Of a stretch of DNA of 64,000 nucleotides, positions 34,630 to 43,694 are shown one piece after another. Within the stretch, counting starts at the first letter, position 1, and each line of letters starts with the position of its first letter. The DNA is from Oxalobacteraceae bacterium UBA4003. Its GTDB lineage: Bacteria > Pseudomonadota > Gammaproteobacteria > Burkholderiales > Burkholderiaceae_D. The notes beneath the pieces are model-generated. The model was not told the DNA's origin, searched no databases, and was given only the letters and a program-made list of their open reading frames with translations. Position numbers and translations under genes: made by a program. The DNA lies in contig DGBN01000059.1 in NCBI GenBank assembly GCA_002384815.1, positions 41,049 to 105,048 of the forward strand. The letters are read 5' to 3'.

Positions 34630-37485
34630 TTAGCCGGTATTGCGCAAACCGGCTGCGATGCCGTTGATGGACAGATGGATGCCGCGTCGAACACGATCAT
34701 CCACATTGCCGCCGTCACCGTTCATGGTTGCGCGATGGCGCTTGATCAATTCAACCTGCAAGTGATTCAGCGGATCGAGATAGGCAAAGCGGTTCTTGAT
34801 GGAGCGTGCCAGCAGCGGATTGTTGGCCAGGCGTTCCTTCTTGCCGGTGATCAGTGTCAGCGATGCCGAAGTGCGTTCGTGTTCATTGACGATGCGCTTG
34901 AAGATGCTGTTGCGCAGTTTCTTGTCGCTGACCATTTCCGAATAACGCGAAGCGACAGCCAGATCGGTTTTCGACAGAACCATATCCATATTTGACAGCA
35001 GCGTGGCAAAGAACGGCCATTCCTTCAACATCGCGCGCAGCGTAGCGACGCGCTTGGCTTTGTTATCTCCCTGTGCCAGCCACAGCTCGATGGCGCTGCC
35101 GAAACCGTACCAGCCCGGCAGCAGCAAACGACACTGACCCCAGGAGAAACCCCATGGAATGGCGCGCAGATCCTCGATGCGACGGGTCGCCTTGCGCGAA
35201 GCAGGACGCGAACCAATATTGAGTTCGGCAATTTCCGCAATCGGCGTAGCCGAGAAAAAGTAATCGGTGAAGCCCGGGGTTTCGTACACCAGATTGCGGT
35301 AAGCCTCGTATGCCAGTTCCGATAGCTCACCCATCACGTTTTCAAACTCGGCCAGCTTTTTCGCATATCGGTTTTCGGACGGCGGCGGTGTCAGACTGGC
35401 TTCCAGTGTCGCGGCAACCAGCAGCGCCAGATTGCGGCGGCCGATTTCCGGATTGGAGAATTTCGATGCGATGATTTCGCCCTGTTCAGTCAGACGAATC
35501 TGGCCATTCACGGTGCCCGGCGGTTGTGCCAGGATCGCTTCATAGCTTGGTCCGCCGCCACGTCCGACTGTGCCGCCGCGACCGTGGAACAGGCGCAGCT
35601 TGACGCCGGCTTTGTTGAAGACTTCGACCAGTTGCGTTTCCGCCTTGTACAGTTCCCAGTTCGAGGTGAGGAAGCCGCCATCCTTGTTGGAATCCGAATA
35701 GCCGAGCATGACTTCCTGCAGGTGGCCCTGTTTGGCGATCAGTTTTCTGACCTGCGGAATTGCCATCACCTGTTCCATGATGGTGGCGGCCAGACGCAGA
35801 TCGGGAATCGTTTCAAACAATGGAATCACCATCAGATCGAGTTCGCCGATCGCGTTCTTTTCTGTATCCAGGCGCAACAGGCCGGTTTCGCGTTGCAGCA
35901 GCAGCACTTCCAGCATGTCGGATACGGTTTCCGTGTGCGAGATGATGTAGTTGCGAATTGCACGTGCGCCGTAATGTTTGCGGATATCGCTGGCGGCGCG
36001 CAGGATGGTCAGTTCGGAATTGGTTTCATCCGAATAATCGATATACGGCGAATACAGCAGACGCGGTTTGTCCAGTTCGGATAGCAGCAATGCCACTTTC
36101 TTTTCTTCCGGCAGGGCGGCGTAGGCCGATTCGACCTGCGCGCACTTGAACAGTTCGCTCAATACGCGTTCGTGGACGTCCGAGCTTTGGCGCATATCCA
36201 GTGAGGCCAGATGGAAGCCGAAAATTTCCGCCGCCCGCAGCAGGGATGCCAGACGCGGTTTGATCAGGGCCGTGCCGTGCCGTGCCCTCAGCGAATCGGT
36301 CAGTGCCTGCAGATCCCTGGAGAATTCACTTGCATTTTCGTAGGCTGGCGCAGAACCGATTTCCTTGCGCAGCACGGTTGCACCTTGTGCGCGTGCAGTG
36401 GCCGCGAGGCGGGCATACATGCCGATCAGGGCACGACGATATTGTTCGTCGGCGCGATGTTCGGACGTGTCCGGTGATTTGTCGGCCAAGGCCTGCACTT
36501 CCGGGCTGACGCCGGCGAGGAAGGTCGAAATCGACAGCTCGGCTCCCAGCGCATGCACTTCTTCCAGATAGAACTCGAGAATGGTGGTCGATTGACGGGC
36601 CAGTGCGAGCTGCATCGTGTCGGCATTGACATTTGGATTGCCGTCGCGATCACCACCTATCCAGCTGCCCATCTGTACATACAAAGGCTGTTCGCGACTG
36701 ACGCTGCTGGCGCGTTGCGGGAAGCACTCGGCGATTTCAGATTCGATATCCTCGTATAGCGCAGGCAATTCGCGCAGGAAGGTCATGCGGTAATACGACA
36801 GCGCATTATTGATTTCATCTTCAACGGTCAATTTCGTGTAACGCAGCAGGCGTGTTTGCCACAAGGTCGTGACGCGTGAATGGATACGTCCGGTATTTTC
36901 TGCGCGTTCCTTGGCAGTCATGGGCAGATCGCGCTCGGCCAGCAGGCGGGCGATTTCATGTTCGGCATCGAGGATGCTCTTGCGTTGCACTTCGGTAGGG
37001 TGCGCGGTCAGCACCGGCGAAATCAATGCATCCTTGAAAAACTTGCGCACGGTGGCGCCGGAGACGCCTGCATCGTGCAGTTTTTCCAGCGCATAGGCGA
37101 CGCTGCCTTCTTGCGCGTGAGAGCCTGCCAGCAAATGGGCGCGACGACGACGGTTGTGATGCTGATCTTCCGCGATATTGGCCAGGTGCGAAAAATAGGA
37201 AAAAGCGCGCACCACCGAAATGGTTTGTTCGCGTGTGAGTTTTTTCAACAGCTTGTTGAGGTCGGCGCCGGCCTGTACATCGGATTCGCGGCGAAAGCGA
37301 ACGGCAGTCTGGCGTATGGTTTCCACTATTTCGAATACGGCATCGCCTTGCTGATCGCGCAAGACATCGCCGAGCAGGCGTCCCAGCAAACGGATATCTT
37401 CCTTGAGTGGCGCATCTTTATTAGCGGAAGGGGTAAGCGCGCGCGGTGGAGTTTTCAGTTGTTTTGCCATAGTTGAAAAATGCAA
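34630..37485 (-). CDS. ppc: Phosphoenolpyruvate carboxylase
   Basis: Anaplerotic enzyme fixing bicarbonate onto PEP to give oxaloacetate. 951 residues; conserved VLTAHPTEVQRKS near 155-167 with the catalytic histidine, GSWIGGDRDGNPNV near 275, LGYSDSNKDGGFLTSNW and FHGRGGTVGRGGGPSY around residues 600-640, and the C-terminal GNTG-like RNTG end that binds aspartate. The start may be ATG 37485 or ATG 37470 (MAKQLK); neither has a ribosome site. It sits on the opposite strand inside an otherwise argH-algZR-hemCDXY gene order. Confidence 0.96.
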   Translation of the reverse strand: MHFSTMAKQLKTPPRALTPSANKDAPLKEDIRLLGRLLGDVLRDQQGDAVFEIVETIRQTAVRFRRESDVQAGADLNKLLKKLTREQTISVVRAFSYFSHLANIAEDQHHNRRRRAHLLAGSHAQEGSVAYALEKLHDAGVSGATVRKFFKDALISPVLTAHPTEVQRKSILDAEHEIARLLAERDLPMTAKERAENTGRIHSRVTTLWQTRLLRYTKLTVEDEINNALSYYRMTFLRELPALYEDIESEIAECFPQRASSVSREQPLYVQMGSWIGGDRDGNPNVNADTMQLALARQSTTILEFYLEEVHALGAELSISTFLAGVSPEVQALADKSPDTSEHRADEQYRRALIGMYARLAATARAQGATVLRKEIGSAPAYENASEFSRDLQALTDSLRARHGTALIKPRLASLLRAAEIFGFHLASLDMRQSSDVHERVLSELFKCAQVESAYAALPEEKKVALLLSELDKPRLLYSPYIDYSDETNSELTILRAASDIRKHYGARAIRNYIISHTETVSDMLEVLLLQRETGLLRLDTEKNAIGELDLMVIPLFETIPDLRLAATIMEQVMAIPQVRKLIAKQGHLQEVMLGYSDSNKDGGFLTSNWELYKAETQLVEVFNKAGVKLRLFHGRGGTVGRGGGPSYEAILAQPPGTVNGQIRLTEQGEIIASKFSNPEIGRRNLALLVAATLEASLTPPPSENRYAKKLAEFENVMGELSELAYEAYRNLVYETPGFTDYFFSATPIAEIAELNIGSRPASRKATRRIEDLRAIPWGFSWGQCRLLLPGWYGFGSAIELWLAQGDNKAKRVATLRAMLKEWPFFATLLSNMDMVLSKTDLAVASRYSEMVSDKKLRNSIFKRIVNEHERTSASLTLITGKKERLANNPLLARSIKNRFAYLDPLNHLQVELIKRHRATMNGDGGNVDDRVRRGIHLSINGIAAGLRNTG

Positions 37486-37637
37486 TCAGCTTGTTGAGGG
37501 GGATAAGGATGGAGTGGACCGGCTGTCGAGCGAAGACGCATGCTAAAATTTCAAGAATGCCTTAACCTACAATCTGCGATGTCATCGGTTCTGCGCACCA
37601 GAAAAACGCGGAACCTGCAGAAAATCGAAAGAATCCG

Positions 37638-38591
37638 TTGAAATTTCCACCCCCGAAAAAATTAGTCATTGCCTCGCGTGAAAGTCGTCTGGCCATGTGG
37701 CAAGCCGAGCATGTGCGCGAAAAACTGTCCTTATTATATCCGCAGTGTGCGATCGAGATTCTCGGCATGACTACGCGCGGCGATCAAATTCTCGATCGGA
37801 CCCTGTCCAAAGTCGGTGGCAAAGGCCTGTTTGTCAAAGAGCTGGAAGTGGCGATTGCCGAGCGGCGTGCCGATCTGGCTGTACATTCGCTGAAGGATGT
37901 GCCGATGAGTCTGCCGGAAGGTTTTGCACTGGCGGCCGTGCTGGAACGGGAAGATCCGCGCGATGCGTTTGTTTCTAATGACTATGCATCGCTGGACGAC
38001 TTGCCGGATGGCGCCATCGTCGGCACCAGCAGCCTGCGGCGTCAGGCCCTGATCGCCGCGCGCTATCCGAAACTGGTGATACGTCCATTGCGCGGCAATC
38101 TGGATACTCGCCTGGGCAAGCTGGACAAGGGCGAATACGCCGCCATCATTCTGGCTGCCGCCGGCCTGAAACGGCTGGGTATGCTGCAACGCATACGCGC
38201 CGTGCTCGATCCGGAACAGAGTCTGCCGGCACCCGGGCAGGGTGCGATGGGCATAGAAATTCACGCCGATAGAACCGATTTGCAGGAATGGCTGGCACCG
38301 CTCAATCATGAAGCGACAGCGCAGGTGGTCACTGCGGAACGCACCGTATCCAGAAATTTCGGCGGCAGTTGCCAGATTCCATTGGCGGCATTTGCCACGA
38401 TAGAAAACGGCAGCATGCGTTTGCGCGCCATGATCGCCACTCCGGATGGCAAGCGGGTGGCACGTGCCGATCTGAATGGAGCGGCGCATGCGCCGGAGGC
38501 GCTGGGCGAGCAGATTGCCGGGTTGTTGCAGCAGCAGGAAGCCGACGCCATTCTGGCATCCTGCAAAACGGAAGATGCCGGGGATGCCTGA
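37638..38591 (+). CDS. hemC: Porphobilinogen deaminase (hydroxymethylbilane synthase)
   Basis: Polymerises four porphobilinogens to hydroxymethylbilane. Key residues are seen: catalytic D87 in HSLKDVP, the arginine-rich GTSSLRRQAL loop (129-138), and C245 in NFGGSCQIPLA that carries the dipyrromethane cofactor. The only start upstream of the domain is TTG 37638: the frame holds no ATG or GTG between the stop at 37563 and the first beta strand, and the next ATG would remove essential residues. GAAAGAA precedes it. hemD overlaps the end by eight bases. Confidence 0.95.
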   Translation: MKFPPPKKLVIASRESRLAMWQAEHVREKLSLLYPQCAIEILGMTTRGDQILDRTLSKVGGKGLFVKELEVAIAERRADLAVHSLKDVPMSLPEGFALAAVLEREDPRDAFVSNDYASLDDLPDGAIVGTSSLRRQALIAARYPKLVIRPLRGNLDTRLGKLDKGEYAAIILAAAGLKRLGMLQRIRAVLDPEQSLPAPGQGAMGIEIHADRTDLQEWLAPLNHEATAQVVTAERTVSRNFGGSCQIPLAAFATIENGSMRLRAMIATPDGKRVARADLNGAAHAPEALGEQIAGLLQQQEADAILASCKTEDAGDA

Positions 38592-39366
38592 TTCCGTGTT
38601 GGGCGAGGTCATCATTACGCGGCCGCTGGCACAAGCCGACGAACTGGCGCGGCGCGTGACTGCACTGGGTCGCACCGCAACCGTATTTCCTCTGCTTGAT
38701 ATTTTGCCGCTGGCCGATCAGGCGCCCCTGCAACAGGCGCTGCGTGATCTCAGTGGCTATGCGCTGATTGCCTTCGTCAGTCCCAACGCAATCGATGCTG
38801 CTCTGGGCGCACGTACCGATTGGCCGCGCGATATTCCGATGGCAGTAGTCGGCGAGGGCAGCCGGCTGGCACTGGCCAGACACGGTTTGACAGCGGAAAA
38901 CAGCACCATCATCAGTCCGACCGATCCGGAACGCAGCGATTCTGAAACTTTACTGGCGGAACTGGATTTGCCCGCCCTGCGCAACAGGCAGGTATTGATT
39001 GTGCGCGGCGAAACCGGGCGACCGCTGTTGAGCGACGCCTTGCGTGCAGCCGGGGTGCAGGTGAGCTTGCTGGCCGCTTACCGCAGAGTGGCGCCGGTAT
39101 TCGACGAAACACGTCGTCGCGAACTGAAACGTTTATTGCATGGTCAGAACGACTGGATCGTGACCAGTTCGGAAGCCTTGCGCTTTTTGACGCAGATGGT
39201 TACGCAACTCGATGAGGTGGAGGGCGTCGCTAAAATGCAACAACAAAGAATGATCGTATCGCATATACGCATTGCTGAAACCGCGCAGTTGCTGGGTTTC
39301 AGCAATATCACCATTACCAGATCAGGCGACGACGGACTGTTAGCCGCGTTACAATCTCGCACATGA
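38584..39366 (+). CDS. hemD: Uroporphyrinogen-III synthase
   Basis: Closes hydroxymethylbilane with ring-D inversion. 260 residues in the weakly conserved HemD bilobed fold: EVIITRPLAQADELARRV at the N-terminus, LIAFVSPNAIDAAL near 58-71, VLIVRGETGRPLLSDAL near 139-155, and DWIVTSSEALRFL near 187-199. The frame is open upstream; ATG 38584 overlaps the hemC stop, and an ATG nine bases earlier is an alternative. Position between hemC and hemX confirms the call. It ends in an ATGA overlap with hemX. Confidence 0.93.
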   Translation: MPDSVLGEVIITRPLAQADELARRVTALGRTATVFPLLDILPLADQAPLQQALRDLSGYALIAFVSPNAIDAALGARTDWPRDIPMAVVGEGSRLALARHGLTAENSTIISPTDPERSDSETLLAELDLPALRNRQVLIVRGETGRPLLSDALRAAGVQVSLLAAYRRVAPVFDETRRRELKRLLHGQNDWIVTSSEALRFLTQMVTQLDEVEGVAKMQQQRMIVSHIRIAETAQLLGFSNITITRSGDDGLLAALQSRT

Positions 39367-40520
39367 ACGACATGCCGACATCTCCAGAATCCACGCCGCC
39401 AGCAACTCCAGCTGTGGTATCCGCTCCTGAAATCAAAGAGGATAGCGCTCCCTTGCACAAGGAAAAGACCCGAACCAGGACGCGTCAACCGCTGATTTAT
39501 ATTGCGTTGATCGTGCTGGCCGCACTGTTGGCAGCGCAATGGTGGACCTCACACCGCGAGCTTTCCAGCGTGCGCAATGAAGTCGCGCGGCGCATGCAAA
39601 GCGGCGATGCCATCAACAGCGAAACCAAGGTCATCGTGAAATCGGCGCAGGAAACCATCACCGAATTGCAGGCCAAGGTGAATGTGCTGGAAAGCAAGCA
39701 GATAGAAGCGCAAAGCCAGCAACTCGCGCTGGAGCAGCTGTATCAGGATTTATTCAAGAAACGCGAAGACTGGGCGCTGGCGGAAATCGAGCAGGTTTTG
39801 TCCACCGCCAGCCAGCAGCTGCAATTGGCCGGCAATGTACAAGGTGCCCTGATTGCGCTGCAAAATGCCGATGCGCGTCTGTCGCGTTCCGATACGCCGC
39901 AATTCGTTAATGTGCGGCGTGCCATCGGGCATGATATACAACGCCTGAAGGCCTTGCCCAGCCTGGATTTGACCGGTATCGCGCTGCGTCTGGATAGCGT
40001 GATCGGACAGATCGACACCATACCGCTGCTGGCCGATGAACAACCGGCCTTGCCGGCAAGCGAGCCGAAAAATCGTCGTCCCCCGAGCAAGGTAAAAGCA
40101 GAAAAAGCAGGGGTTGCGAAAGAACAGGCAGCGAACGATTGGTGGCCGCTGGCAAAAGCACAATGGGAAAGCTGGACCAATGAAATGTGGGGCGAAATCC
40201 AGCAACTGATGCGTGTGCGCAGTGTGGAAACATCGGATGCCTTGCTGCTTTCGCCGACGCAGGCATATTACGCACGTGAAAATTTGAAGCTGCGCTTGCT
40301 GAATGCGCGTCTGGCCCTGTTGTCGCGCAATGAAGCGGCGTTCCGCAGCGACATGATTGCGTCGCAGGACAGCATCGCCAAGTATTTCGATACGCGCGCC
40401 AAGCAGACGCAAACCGCGCAGGCGATGCTGAAGCAGGTACAGTCGAGCAATCTGGCAATCGAGATGCCTACTTTGGCCGAAAGTCTGAACGCAGTCCGTA
40501 ACTACAAAGCGAAGCCCTGA
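39363..40520 (+). CDS. hemX: HemX-family membrane protein
   Basis: 385-residue protein with a basic, Pro/Thr-rich cytoplasmic start, one membrane helix (about 43-60) and a large periplasmic part with predicted coiled coil (about 65-125). HemX was once annotated as uroporphyrinogen-III methyltransferase because of neighbours, but no SAM-binding motif is visible and its function is unsettled. DWALAEIEQVLSTASQQLQLAGN near 136-158 and YFDTRAKQTQ near the end are family features. Overlaps hemD by four bases; hemY follows after 75 bases. Confidence 0.9.
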   Translation: MNDMPTSPESTPPATPAVVSAPEIKEDSAPLHKEKTRTRTRQPLIYIALIVLAALLAAQWWTSHRELSSVRNEVARRMQSGDAINSETKVIVKSAQETITELQAKVNVLESKQIEAQSQQLALEQLYQDLFKKREDWALAEIEQVLSTASQQLQLAGNVQGALIALQNADARLSRSDTPQFVNVRRAIGHDIQRLKALPSLDLTGIALRLDSVIGQIDTIPLLADEQPALPASEPKNRRPPSKVKAEKAGVAKEQAANDWWPLAKAQWESWTNEMWGEIQQLMRVRSVETSDALLLSPTQAYYARENLKLRLLNARLALLSRNEAAFRSDMIASQDSIAKYFDTRAKQTQTAQAMLKQVQSSNLAIEMPTLAESLNAVRNYKAKP

Positions 40521-40537
40521 TTATTTCCGAGTTGATT

Positions 40538-40568
40538 ATCCTGAACCCGGTTTCAGGATTCGCTTTTT
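40538..40568 (+). terminator. Weak terminator-like hairpin between hemX and hemY
   Basis: ATCCTGAA (40538-40545), six-base loop, TTCAGGAT (40552-40559), then TCGCTTTTT. It sits inside the hem operon and may reduce hemY expression relative to hemX. Confidence 0.55.
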
Positions 40569-40595
40569 AAACCATGATTGCCACCCGTTTTTAAT

Positions 40596-41792
40596 ATGCG
40601 CATATTTCTCTGGCTCATTGCCTTGTTTGCCACTGCCATCGGATTGGCGGTCGTGGCGCGTTTCAATCCCGGTAACGTGGTGTTTTTCTACCCACCGTAC
40701 CGGATCGATCTGTCGCTGAACTTTTTCCTGCTGCTTGCCGTCCTGCTGTTCTTCCTCATCTATCTGGTGTTGAAGACCTTGCGTGTGGCGCAAAGAATGC
40801 CGGGCCGCGTGGCTGCTTACCGTCGCGAGAAACAGGAGCGCAAAGGAAATCAAGCCTTGCGCGAATCCCTGAAGGCTTATTTTGAAGGCCGTTTCGGCCA
40901 TGCAGAAAAAGCGGCGATGCGCGCCACCGAATCACCGGAGAACGCCGGCCTGGCTGCGCTGATTGCCGCGCGCGCCGCGCACCGCATGCAGCAGACTGAA
41001 CGACGCGATACCTGGCTGGCGACAGTGGAAGAAGATCAGACGCTGAAAACCGCACGTCTGATGACGGCTATCGAACTGCTGGTGGATGAACGCCAGCCGG
41101 AACTCGCCCTGGATGTGGTCAAGGAATTGAATGCCAACGGCACGCGTCATATACACGCGCTGCGCATGGCGCTCAAGGCGAATCAGCGTGCGGAAAACTG
41201 GCCGGAAGTCTTGCGCCTGGTACGTACGCTGGACAAGAACAACGCGCTGCATCCGACCTTGTCGAATCGCTTGCGCGAACTGTCCTATCGGGATTTGCTG
41301 CAGGATCCGTCCAACGATGAAGAAGCGATACGTAATGTCTGGTGGAGTATTCCGGCGGAAGATCGCGTCAAGCCGTTTATTGCCGCCCATGCCGCAGAAG
41401 CATTTACCAAGCGCGGCTTGCAGGATGAGGCGCGCGCAATCGTTGAAAAAGCACTGGCAGTGGAATGGGACGACAGGCTGTTACGCGCCTATCGCGTGGC
41501 CGCAGCAACTGAGGGTTCAGCGGCTTTGCTGGGACAGATCGAACGTTGCGAAGAGTGGGCGAAAAAGCACCCGGCTGATCCCGAGCTTGCCCTGACCCTG
41601 GGTACTTTGTGTCTGCGCCAAAGCCTGTGGGGCAAGGCACAGCGTCAATTGGAACAGGCATTGTCGGATGCGAGCGGACCGCGCATGGTGCAGGAAGTAC
41701 ATTTGAAACTGGCGCAATTGCATGAAGCGCTGAATCATACGGAAGAAGCGGCTGAACATTATCGTTTATGCGCGGTTGCGACGACCTTGTAA
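40596..41792 (+). CDS. hemY: HemY-family TPR membrane protein
   Basis: 398-residue protein with two N-terminal membrane helices (about 3-20 and 38-62), the HemY_N region, and a TPR-like helical repeat domain (about 85-390, for example AARAAHRMQQTERRDTWL and TLGTLCLRQSLWGKAQRQLE). It is the proteobacterial HemY, unrelated to Bacillus protoporphyrinogen oxidase. It probably scaffolds late heme synthesis at the membrane, but the role is unproven. ATG 40596 starts at the membrane helix; a TTG 18 bases earlier is in frame. Upstream bases lack a strong ribosome site. Confidence 0.9.
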   Translation: MRIFLWLIALFATAIGLAVVARFNPGNVVFFYPPYRIDLSLNFFLLLAVLLFFLIYLVLKTLRVAQRMPGRVAAYRREKQERKGNQALRESLKAYFEGRFGHAEKAAMRATESPENAGLAALIAARAAHRMQQTERRDTWLATVEEDQTLKTARLMTAIELLVDERQPELALDVVKELNANGTRHIHALRMALKANQRAENWPEVLRLVRTLDKNNALHPTLSNRLRELSYRDLLQDPSNDEEAIRNVWWSIPAEDRVKPFIAAHAAEAFTKRGLQDEARAIVEKALAVEWDDRLLRAYRVAAATEGSAALLGQIERCEEWAKKHPADPELALTLGTLCLRQSLWGKAQRQLEQALSDASGPRMVQEVHLKLAQLHEALNHTEEAAEHYRLCAVATTL

Positions 41793-41822
41793 CGAGCAAG
41801 AGCAAGAACTTTCTGCTGTACC

Positions 41823-41853
41823 GCTGCCGGTTTGTTTGCTGTCCGGCAGCTTT
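41823..41853 (+). terminator. Terminator of the hemCDXY unit
   Basis: GCTGCCGG (41823-41830) pairs with CCGGCAGC (41843-41850) over a 12-base loop and is followed by a short T-run. A TATAAT at 41904-41909 beyond it is probably the -10 of ppa. Confidence 0.65.
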
Positions 41854-41949
41854 CCATCTGTTTTCTTCAGCAGCGCCAGCCAGGGCAAAATGATGAAAAC
41901 CGCTATAATTCCGGGTTGGCACTACACCCCCCACTTTTGAGAAAACACC

Positions 41950-42489
41950 ATGAGTCTGAATCACGTCCCAGCCGGCAATGATTTGCCGAACGACTTCAAC
42001 GTCATTATCGAAATCCCAATGAACGCCGATCCGGTCAAGTACGAAGTTGACAAGGAATCCGGCGCAATATTTGTCGATCGCTTCATGAGTACAGCGATGC
42101 ATTATCCGTGTAACTACGGTTACGTTCCACAAACCCTGTCCGACGATGGCGACCCGGTTGACGTGTTGGTGATCACACCGTTCCCGCTGTATCCAGGTGT
42201 TGTCGTGCGTTGCCGCGCGATCGGGATGTTGAAGATGACGGATGAGGCCGGTGGCGATGCAAAATTGCTGGCAGTGCCTATCGACAAGATTCTGCCTATC
42301 TACAGTCACTGGCAAAAACCTGAAGACATCAATGATCTGCGTCTGCAGCAGATTCAGCATTTCTTTGAACACTACAAGGATCTGGAAAAAGGCAAATGGG
42401 TCAAAATTGAAGGCTGGGTCGGCCCGGATGAAGCCAAGGCAGAAATCATGTCCGGTGTCGAAGCCTATAAAAAAAGCATAGCCAAATAA
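41950..42489 (+). CDS. ppa: Inorganic pyrophosphatase
   Basis: Family I soluble pyrophosphatase, 179 residues, cleaving PPi released in biosynthesis. The metal-binding motif DDGDPVDVLV near 65-74 and upstream MHYPCNYGYVPQT with catalytic lysine/tyrosine residues are intact; VEIPMN-like IIEIPMNADPVKYE is at 19-32. TATAAT lies 41 bases upstream and a bidirectional terminator downstream, so it is monocistronic. Confidence 0.97.
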   Translation: MSLNHVPAGNDLPNDFNVIIEIPMNADPVKYEVDKESGAIFVDRFMSTAMHYPCNYGYVPQTLSDDGDPVDVLVITPFPLYPGVVVRCRAIGMLKMTDEAGGDAKLLAVPIDKILPIYSHWQKPEDINDLRLQQIQHFFEHYKDLEKGKWVKIEGWVGPDEAKAEIMSGVEAYKKSIAK

Positions 42490-42515
42490 AATGTGGCGTC
42501 ATGCTGTTTGTGAAA

Positions 42516-42545
42516 TAAAAAAGCGCACCGAGGTGCACTTTTTTA
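42516..42545. terminator. Bidirectional terminator between ppa and kinase gene
   Basis: A-run, AGCGCACC, GAGGTGCACT and a T6 run (42516-42545): a tight hairpin with one mismatch placed between the converging genes. Confidence 0.85.
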
Positions 42546-42581
42546 TTATTGGCCTGCTCAAGCTTGTGACAACTAGGCTGT

Positions 42582-43619
42582 CTAGCGAAACCATAGTGTA
42601 TAGGCGGCGATCGCGGCAGCGACTACAACACTGCACGCCGGCCAGAACAGGTGCGATGAATGAAAATCAGGAGCATTGGCCGGTTGCTCTACATCGACGA
42701 TCAATTTCGATGTGCGTTCGTGTTCGCGCCGCGTGCGCATCAGGTGACGTTTGATGTCGAGCGCCATTTCCTCTGCAGTCTGATAGCGCTTGTCTGCCTT
42801 TTTGCTCATCGCCTTGGCGACGATTTTTGATAATGTCAGCGGTACATCTGCTTCTATCATGTGCGGTTCCGGCGCTGCCTTGAAGGCAATCTGGTGCAGC
42901 AGCTTGTCGGTATCTTCTCCCTGGAAAGGTTTGCGGAAGGTCAGCATTTCAAACATCACCGCACCCAGCGAATAAATATCAGTGCGCGCATCGACGTTCA
43001 GTCCGAGCGCCTGTTCCGGTGACATGTAATTCGGTGTGCCGATCACATTGTCCTGAAACAGCGTATGCGGTTCATTGTCTTTTTGCGGCTGATCCGAAAT
43101 TCTGTTGGGTGTGCGGGCGATGCCGAAATCAACGATCTTGGGCTGATGATCGGCCACCAGAAAAATATTGGCCGGCTTGATGTCTCTGTGCACGACGCCA
43201 TGTTTGTGCGCGTGATCCAGCGCATCGGCAATTTTCCACGCGATCGACGCCACATCGTCCGGCGTAAAACGATGGCCGGCATTCAGCAGCTTGCTCAATT
43301 CGCGTCCCTGCAGGTATTCCATTGCGATATAGGTGGAATCGCCTTCGCTGGAGGCTTCGTAGATCGTGACGATGTTCGAGTGGGCGAGGCGCCCTGCAGC
43401 ACGTGCTTCATTGATGAATTGCTGTTCGTGCTGTTTTCTTTCTACCGGCGACAGGCGGCTGCGGAAAGTTTTGATGGCGATATCGCGATCGATGACCGGA
43501 TCGTGCCCCAGATAAACCACGCCGATAGAACCTCGACCCAGTTCATGGGTGACGGAAAAACGTCCGATACGGACAAGTTTGGTCTGTGGGGCAGGGGGAA
43601 GTGTGGCAATAAATGTCAT
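42582..43619 (-). CDS. Hanks-type serine/threonine protein kinase, tail-anchored
   Basis: 345-residue kinase with all catalytic motifs: glycine loop GRGSIGVV (28-35), K50, HRDIKPAN (144-151), DFG (164-166), and APE-equivalent SPE after GTPNYMSP. A single hydrophobic helix (about 322-342) sits at the very C-terminus, followed by only a few residues, so the kinase domain would face the cytoplasm with no external sensor, unlike PknB with PASTA repeats. No phosphatase or FHA gene is adjacent. Substrate unknown. It converges on ppa. Confidence 0.92.
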   Translation of the reverse strand: MTFIATLPPAPQTKLVRIGRFSVTHELGRGSIGVVYLGHDPVIDRDIAIKTFRSRLSPVERKQHEQQFINEARAAGRLAHSNIVTIYEASSEGDSTYIAMEYLQGRELSKLLNAGHRFTPDDVASIAWKIADALDHAHKHGVVHRDIKPANIFLVADHQPKIVDFGIARTPNRISDQPQKDNEPHTLFQDNVIGTPNYMSPEQALGLNVDARTDIYSLGAVMFEMLTFRKPFQGEDTDKLLHQIAFKAAPEPHMIEADVPLTLSKIVAKAMSKKADKRYQTAEEMALDIKRHLMRTRREHERTSKLIVDVEQPANAPDFHSSHLFWPACSVVVAAAIAAYTLWFR

Positions 43620-43694
43620 CGTGTTTTCAGCATGCCTCGATGTTGAGAATATAACAAGCGTTCGATATAGAAAAATATGCCGGGCGAATATTTT

